A program made the position numbers and the translations under genes. From the NCBI GenBank assembly GCA_024709185.1, contig JANJXE010000429.1, positions 1 to 10,292 on the forward strand: a stretch of 10,292 bases of DNA. Direction: 5' to 3'. The notes below the pieces were generated by a model, which saw only the letters and a list, made by a program, of their open reading frames with translations, did no database searches and was not told the origin of the DNA. The DNA comes from Paludibacter sp. GTDB taxonomy: Bacteria; Bacteroidota; Bacteroidia; Bacteroidales; Paludibacteraceae. This document shows positions 5,536 through 10,292 of this stretch, one piece after another (the stretch's first letter is position 1; each line of letters opens with the position of its first letter).

Positions 5536-8503
5536 CATTACAAAATTTATCCATCAGGCTCGATGGAGCACTCTACTCGTTATTTTGCTGACTCAGTTTA
5601 CAACAGAACTGGCGGCTCAACGCACGAGAACACCATCACTGGAAAGAATACTGGGCGATTCAATAACTGTAATCGCACACCAGTATGTATATTGTGATAC
5701 GATTCGAAGAGTTCAGATAACTCCTGACAAAGCCACCAATACTGTAATTGTAACAGCAAATGCCGATTTTGGTCAGATGCCATTTCGACCTGAAAATGTA
5801 CATCAGATTTATGCGCTGCTTCATCGTCATCTTTCTTCACGATATCCGGGCTATCGGATTGTAGCCAGCGCTTTTCAGCGCGATATTCGATTGTTGATTC
5901 CCAATTATCTGCTCCAGCAACCCGACAGCAACCGGTTTTATAAAGCTGCGCAATTAACGGTTCCCGTTGTAACCCATCCCGATCGTCAGGTTGAGATTAC
6001 TGCAGGCTTACAAAACCGCAATATTGCCATTTGGAATAGTCATGGATATCACAATTTGGCAAATGATACGACCTGGGGCTGGCAACGACCTCCCTTATTT
6101 CAAACGGTGGAAGATCTGCTCACCAGTTCATTTGTACTGCCCTATTTAGCTCCGATGCTCGAAAATGCAGGTGCACAGGTATATATACCACGCGAACGCG
6201 ACATGAACCCCTATGAAGTGATCGTAGATAACGACAAAAACTATTCATCGAAATACAAGGAATTCAATGATATGCATAGCTGGAAAAAAGCTACTCCTGG
6301 TTTTGCGTATCTTAAAGAATGGTATTCCTATCCTGAAAATCCATTTCTAAGCGGCAGTTTCTCACATACCCTCACAACTACAATCAGCAACGAAAGTAGT
6401 CATATTGAATGGATACCCGACATCCCTACTGATGGAATGTATGCTGTCTATATTTCGTACCGTAGCCTGCCCAACAGCACTACCGATGCTAACTATACTG
6501 TGCATCATTCAGGAGGAATAACCCGTTTCACGGTCAACCAGCAGGCAAACGGGAGCACCTGGCTGTATTTGGGTCATTTTCATTTTACCAAAGGCCGTAA
6601 AAATGGCAAAGTAGTGCTTTCCAATGTCAGCGCTAACGATGGCAATATTATCACTGCCGATGCCGTTAAGTTCGGCGGAGGAATGGGGTCGGTTACCGGC
6701 ATAAAACCAATGATATTCCGCGACAACGAACCAGTGCCTTCGATTAGTGGCTATCCGCGATACACCGAAGGGGCCCGCTACTGGCTGCAATGGGCTGGCG
6801 TACCCGATTCGGTGTATAGCCGTACCAAAAACACCGATCATTATTCCGACGATTTTCAGTCGCGCGGACATTGGGTGAATTACCTGCGCTATGGATTGGG
6901 CGTTCCGGTCGATCTTGCGTTTGCCTTTCACACCGATGCAGGTATCCGAACCGGCGATTCCATTGTTGGCACATTGGGTATTTGTACGGTTAATAATTCG
7001 AAGGGCGACACCCTCTACAACAATAGCATCTCCCGATGGGCCGGTCGTGATTTGGTCGATTTAATTCAAACAGAAATTGTGAATGATATCCGTTCAGAAT
7101 TTCGAAGCGACTGGACCCGCAGAGGAATCTGGAATCGTTCGTACAGCGAGTCACGCGTTCCGGAAGTTCCTACCATGTTGCTTGAGCTCCTTTCGCATCA
7201 GAATTTTGAAGATATGAAATACGCACTCGATCCACGGTTTCGTTTTACAGTGAGCAGGTCAATCTACAAAGGGATGCTCAAGTACCTAGCAGCATCGCAC
7301 CAACAGTCGTACATTGTACAACCACTGCCAGTCAGGCGTTTCAGTAGTCAGTTTACCAGTCGTAACAAAGTGAAGCTTAAATGGAAAGCCACTATCGACA
7401 CGCTGGAACCCACTGCACAACCAACCCATTACATTCTCTATACACGAAAGGAAAAAAACGGCTTCGATAATGGGCGTTTGGTACTGGCAGACAGTATAGA
7501 AGTAAATATTGAACAAAGTACGATGTATGGCTTCAGGGTTACGGCAGTGAATGCCGGAGGACAAAGCTTTCCTTCTGAAATCCTATCGGTTTACCGCAGT
7601 CATAGCAATAAAGAAGATGTATTGATAGTTAACGGATTCGATCGTATCAGTGGACCAGAACATTTTAATTTAGGAACCTTAGCCGGATTCCTGAATGACA
7701 AGGATGCCGGGGTACCAGACCAGAAAGATATCAGTTTTATTGGCAAACAGTACGAATTCTCGACAGCTTCGGTTTATCGAAGCAACACCAATCCAGGATT
7801 CGGAGCAAGTGAACGCACCTATGAAAACAAAATCATCAAAGGCAACACCTTCGACTATCCTTCCCTTCACGGGCAATCGATACGCCAGGCAGGCTATTCA
7901 TTTGTATCTTCCAGCTCAGAAGCTATTGCCACAGGAGATGTTCAACTGGAACGCTACCGTGCAGTTGATTACATTGCAGGCAAACAAAAACAAACATTAT
8001 TAGGAAATGTAAAAAAAGAGCCGGCATTTCAAACTTTTCCATTAGATTTGCAACGCAGGATAAGAGCGTATCTGAATAATGGTGGCAATCTCTTTATCAG
8101 CGGAGCCTACATTGCTTCCGATATGTATAACACCGACGAAGAAAGCCGTCGTTTTATTGAAGAAGTACTTGGCGTACGACCGGTTACCAGCGAAGATAAA
8201 CAATTCGGGATGGTGCGGCTCGAAAGCCCGGCTTCATCAGGATTAAAATTACAGGCCACATTCAACTATCATATCTATCCCAATCAGGAAAGCTATTTTG
8301 TTGAGGAGGCTGATATTTTAGAACCTGTGGGAGAACAAGCGCGGATTGCTGGTTGGTATAATGGTGGCAGTCATGCATCGGTTGTGGTTTCGCAACAAAA
8401 AGGTCGCTCCGTAGTGATGGGTTTTCCGTTCGAAACCATAATCGAAATGGAAGAACGCGACCGGCTGATGCAGCGGATTCTTCAGTTTTTAGTTAAAAAA
8501 TAA
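5510..8503 (+). CDS. Large secreted Amidase_3-type protein with inserted golvesin-like domain ('xanthan lyase'-type annotation)
   Basis: A signal peptide (hydrophobic core about residues 19-30, cleavage near LAAQ) precedes an unassigned alpha/beta region (about 45-145). An Amidase_3-like zinc amidase domain then appears in two pieces. Piece one has NSHGYH (H178), TVEDLL (E201) and LAPMLENAGAQVYIPRERD; piece two has LAFAFHTDAG (H474) and VPTMLLELLSHQNFED (E559), then a helix ending YKGMLKYLA. These align with DPGHGG, the zinc Glu, SIHAN and the PAVLVExGFLSN of Amidase_3. Between the halves, about residues 285-390, sits a beta-rich region resembling the golvesin C-terminal/Xly-type domain. A fibronectin type III-like domain (about 618-697) and a C-terminal alpha/beta region (701-997, starting DVLIVNGFDR) follow. 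Relatives are often labelled 'xanthan lyase'; the catalytic residues favour peptidoglycan amidase activity instead. It overlaps the preceding amidase gene by 26 nt. ATG 5525 is an alternative start. Confidence 0.85.
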   Translation: MQIQTMKSSITKFIHQARWSTLLVILLTQFTTELAAQRTRTPSLERILGDSITVIAHQYVYCDTIRRVQITPDKATNTVIVTANADFGQMPFRPENVHQIYALLHRHLSSRYPGYRIVASAFQRDIRLLIPNYLLQQPDSNRFYKAAQLTVPVVTHPDRQVEITAGLQNRNIAIWNSHGYHNLANDTTWGWQRPPLFQTVEDLLTSSFVLPYLAPMLENAGAQVYIPRERDMNPYEVIVDNDKNYSSKYKEFNDMHSWKKATPGFAYLKEWYSYPENPFLSGSFSHTLTTTISNESSHIEWIPDIPTDGMYAVYISYRSLPNSTTDANYTVHHSGGITRFTVNQQANGSTWLYLGHFHFTKGRKNGKVVLSNVSANDGNIITADAVKFGGGMGSVTGIKPMIFRDNEPVPSISGYPRYTEGARYWLQWAGVPDSVYSRTKNTDHYSDDFQSRGHWVNYLRYGLGVPVDLAFAFHTDAGIRTGDSIVGTLGICTVNNSKGDTLYNNSISRWAGRDLVDLIQTEIVNDIRSEFRSDWTRRGIWNRSYSESRVPEVPTMLLELLSHQNFEDMKYALDPRFRFTVSRSIYKGMLKYLAASHQQSYIVQPLPVRRFSSQFTSRNKVKLKWKATIDTLEPTAQPTHYILYTRKEKNGFDNGRLVLADSIEVNIEQSTMYGFRVTAVNAGGQSFPSEILSVYRSHSNKEDVLIVNGFDRISGPEHFNLGTLAGFLNDKDAGVPDQKDISFIGKQYEFSTASVYRSNTNPGFGASERTYENKIIKGNTFDYPSLHGQSIRQAGYSFVSSSSEAIATGDVQLERYRAVDYIAGKQKQTLLGNVKKEPAFQTFPLDLQRRIRAYLNNGGNLFISGAYIASDMYNTDEESRRFIEEVLGVRPVTSEDKQFGMVRLESPASSGLKLQATFNYHIYPNQESYFVEEADILEPVGEQARIAGWYNGGSHASVVVSQQKGRSVVMGFPFETIIEMEERDRLMQRILQFLVKK

Positions 8504-8522
8504 TTGATTAAACGAATAGATT

Positions 8523-9560
8523 ATGCTTAAAAAAATAATTCTTCCCCTGGTCTTTGTGACAGCTCTGCTGAGCTCATGTGTAAACAGTGGCCCCGTATTA
8601 CCTTCGGCTACAGGTTCCCGTTTCGAGATTCTAATTGTCATGGATGACATCGCCTGGAAAGCACCATCGGGCAGATCAGTTGTGGCTCTGATCAACCAAA
8701 GTATGCCCAATCTCCCACAGCCTGAACCCATGATGGACATTTCGCAACTCAACGAATCACAGTTTAGCGATTTGGTCAAACCTACCCGGAATATCCTTAT
8801 CGTCGAAATCAATCCTCGGTTTGAGCAACCCAAAATCATTTTTGGTAAAAATACCTGGGCGCAACCTCAATCGTTGGTGAAAGTTCAGGCAGCCAACGAC
8901 TCGGTTATGGAGCAACTTATCAAAAACGATGGCGAGCGGATTCTGAATTATTTTTTGGATAGCGAACGCGAGCGCGGTATCTTATTGGGAAAGAATTACC
9001 TCAATCAGAAAGCGATGAATGAAGTTGAAAAACAGTTTGGCATTCAAATCGACATTCCCACCGAACTCTCTAAAGCACAAAAAGCAGCTGATTTTTACTG
9101 GATTACCAACGATCATGCCCGCATCCGCAAGGATCTGATCATTTATTCCTATCCCTACACCGATAAAAAGATGCTAACCCGCGAATGGTTGATTGCTGCC
9201 CGCGATTCGGTATTGAAAGCAAATGTGCCCGGCGAATTTGAAGGTTCGTACATGGGTACTGAGGTAAAACACCACCAGCCGGCTTTCCGGGCTATCAATA
9301 TCAACGATACCTACTGTGCCGAACTGGCAGGATTATGGCGTATGTATAATGGAGGCTCCATGGGTGGGCCTTTCTACAGCCATACCCGTGTGGATGAAGT
9401 TAACAAGAAAGTGATTACCGTAGAAGGGCTGGTATTTGCGCCCGGAGTAAACAAACGCAACCACATCCGGCAGATGGAAGCAATAGTGTACACCACCCGC
9501 CTTCCCCAGGAAATCAATGCATTACAAGAAGTTTCAGTAGTAGCCGATACCAATAAATAA
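8523..9560 (+). CDS. DUF4837 family lipoprotein
   Basis: The protein of 345 residues matches the DUF4837 family, which is essentially confined to Bacteroidota and has no known function. Family-like stretches are LPSATGSRFEILIVMD (26-41), the TRNILIVEI strand (88-96), WAQPQ (112-116), ERERG (148-152), FYWITND (191-197), VPGEFEGSYMGTE (235-247), AELAGLWRMYNGGSMGGPF (266-284) and EGLVFAPGVNKRNHIRQMEAI (301-321). The N-terminus is a lipoprotein signal peptide with lipobox LSSC (C19), so the protein should be membrane-anchored in the envelope. The residues after the cysteine (VNSG) show no obvious acidic surface-export signal, so the periplasmic face is more likely. It lies 19 nt after the large amidase gene and 15 nt before pdxA, with no terminator or promoter visible in either gap, and is probably co-transcribed with both. 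Confidence 0.93.
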   Translation: MLKKIILPLVFVTALLSSCVNSGPVLPSATGSRFEILIVMDDIAWKAPSGRSVVALINQSMPNLPQPEPMMDISQLNESQFSDLVKPTRNILIVEINPRFEQPKIIFGKNTWAQPQSLVKVQAANDSVMEQLIKNDGERILNYFLDSERERGILLGKNYLNQKAMNEVEKQFGIQIDIPTELSKAQKAADFYWITNDHARIRKDLIIYSYPYTDKKMLTREWLIAARDSVLKANVPGEFEGSYMGTEVKHHQPAFRAININDTYCAELAGLWRMYNGGSMGGPFYSHTRVDEVNKKVITVEGLVFAPGVNKRNHIRQMEAIVYTTRLPQEINALQEVSVVADTNK

Positions 9561-9575
9561 TAAATAATCAACTTT

Positions 9576-10292
9576 ATGCTTACAAATAAACCTGTAATAG
9601 CAGTTACCCATGGCGATATGAACAGCATCTCCTATGAGGTGATATTGAAGACATTCGCCGAACCACGTGTTTATGAAGAGTTCATTCCGGTAATTTACGG
9701 ATACTCTAAAGCAGCTGCTTACCACCGCAAACAACTCGATATTCAGGGTGTAAATTTAAACTTGATTACCTCAATTGAAGAAGCCCTTCCCAGGAAAATT
9801 AACCTCATCAACTGCACCGAAGATGATCTGAAAGTTGATCTGGGTCGTTCTACCGATGAAGCTGGCAAAGCAGCACTGGCCGCTCTTCAAAAGTTAGTTA
9901 GCGATATGAAAAAAGGAATTATCGATGCAATAGTTACAGGACCGATTAACAAAAAGAACATACAGTCGGATGCTTTCCATTTTCCGGGTCATACCGAGTT
10001 CCTGGAGGAACACCTGGGAGAAGGACAAAAAGCCCTGATGCTGTTGGTGAATGATGTCATGCGTGTGGCTGTCGTAACCGGACATATTCCTGTGAAAGAT
10101 ATTGCTAAATCACTTTCGACTGAGCGCATCACCGAAACTCTGCGCATCTTTAACCGATCGCTGAAGCAGGACTTCACCATTGTACGTCCTCGCATTGCCG
10201 TATTGGGACTCAATCCTCATGCAGGTGATGAAGGTGTTATTGGAAACGAAGAAGAAATGATTAAAGAGGCAATGAAAACTGTCGAAAAAGAT
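9576..10292 (+). CDS. pdxA: 4-hydroxythreonine-4-phosphate dehydrogenase, N-terminal part
   Basis: PdxA oxidises 4-phosphohydroxy-L-threonine with NAD, a step of DXP-dependent pyridoxal phosphate (vitamin B6) synthesis, and acts as a cytoplasmic dimer. The frame stays open to the window edge, giving 239 of roughly 350 expected residues. Visible motifs are VTGPINKKNIQ (120-130), FPGHTEFLEEHL (136-147) with substrate-binding H139/T140, VAVVTGHIPV (164-173) with metal ligand H170, and PRIAVLGLNPHAGDEG (205-220) with metal ligand H215; these correspond to E. coli H136/T137, H166 and H211. The third metal histidine lies beyond the window. The N-terminal signature, usually GDPAGIGPE, reads GDMNSISYEV here; other Bacteroidota have a GD(I/P)NGIGYE-like form. 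The start at 9576 lies 15 nt after the DUF4837 stop and places the first strand VIAVTHGD at the expected distance. Confidence 0.95.
   Translation, partial: MLTNKPVIAVTHGDMNSISYEVILKTFAEPRVYEEFIPVIYGYSKAAAYHRKQLDIQGVNLNLITSIEEALPRKINLINCTEDDLKVDLGRSTDEAGKAALAALQKLVSDMKKGIIDAIVTGPINKKNIQSDAFHFPGHTEFLEEHLGEGQKALMLLVNDVMRVAVVTGHIPVKDIAKSLSTERITETLRIFNRSLKQDFTIVRPRIAVLGLNPHAGDEGVIGNEEEMIKEAMKTVEKD

Noticed and set aside
6509..6974. Minus-strand open frames of 140 and 76 codons
   Set aside because: They are antisense to the golvesin-like and second amidase parts of the large secreted protein and have no recognisable features.
5510..8503. Xanthan lyase function for the large secreted protein
   Set aside because: The label comes from a shared accessory domain; the core carries Amidase_3 zinc and catalytic residues, and I see no polysaccharide lyase motif.
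1..10292. Defence island, mobile element or CRISPR content
   Set aside because: No transposase, integrase, repeat array, toxin-antitoxin pair or composition break was seen; gene content is core metabolism and envelope.

Overview
The window reads as chromosomal core DNA of a member of the Bacteroidota, probably Bacteroidales. The evidence is a Bacteroidota-type -7 promoter element (TATCTTTG), two lipoproteins with short signal peptides, a clear DUF4837 protein, a membrane protein resembling DUF6427, a large 'xanthan lyase/golvesin' type secreted protein, and a PdxA with the lineage's variant N-terminal motif. All genes lie on the + strand and are densely packed. I saw no tRNA, rRNA, CRISPR array, insertion sequence, integrase or other sign of horizontal transfer, and no stretch over 300 bases lacks a gene.

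Region 1 (1-3413). The end of a HAD-family phosphatase is followed after 14 nt by ribF, the bifunctional enzyme that makes FMN and FAD. A promoter element at the end of ribF drives a separately transcribed M3-family zinc dipeptidyl carboxypeptidase, predicted to be a lipoprotein. A perfect 12-bp hairpin with a T-rich tail ends this unit.

Region 2 (3414-3510). This short intergenic region carries an 8-bp inverted repeat and no convincing promoter, although transcription of the next genes should start here.

Region 3 (3511-10292). Six genes follow in tight array with gaps of 7-19 nt or overlaps of 13 and 26 nt, so they are probably co-transcribed. They encode a polytopic membrane protein, a YqaA/DedA-like membrane protein, a secreted Amidase_2 (PGRP/AmpD-fold) peptidoglycan amidase, a 997-residue secreted Amidase_3-type protein interrupted by a golvesin-like domain, a DUF4837 lipoprotein, and the first 239 codons of pdxA (vitamin B6 synthesis). 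The middle four look like a cell-envelope module: two zinc amidases of unrelated folds, side by side, would both cleave the MurNAc-L-Ala bond of peptidoglycan.

The most interesting object is the 997-residue protein. Its likely zinc and catalytic residues (H178, E201, H474, E559) are all present, but the two halves of the catalytic domain are separated by an inserted beta-rich domain. I found no evidence of an entirely new multi-gene system; the rest is recognisable housekeeping and envelope biology.
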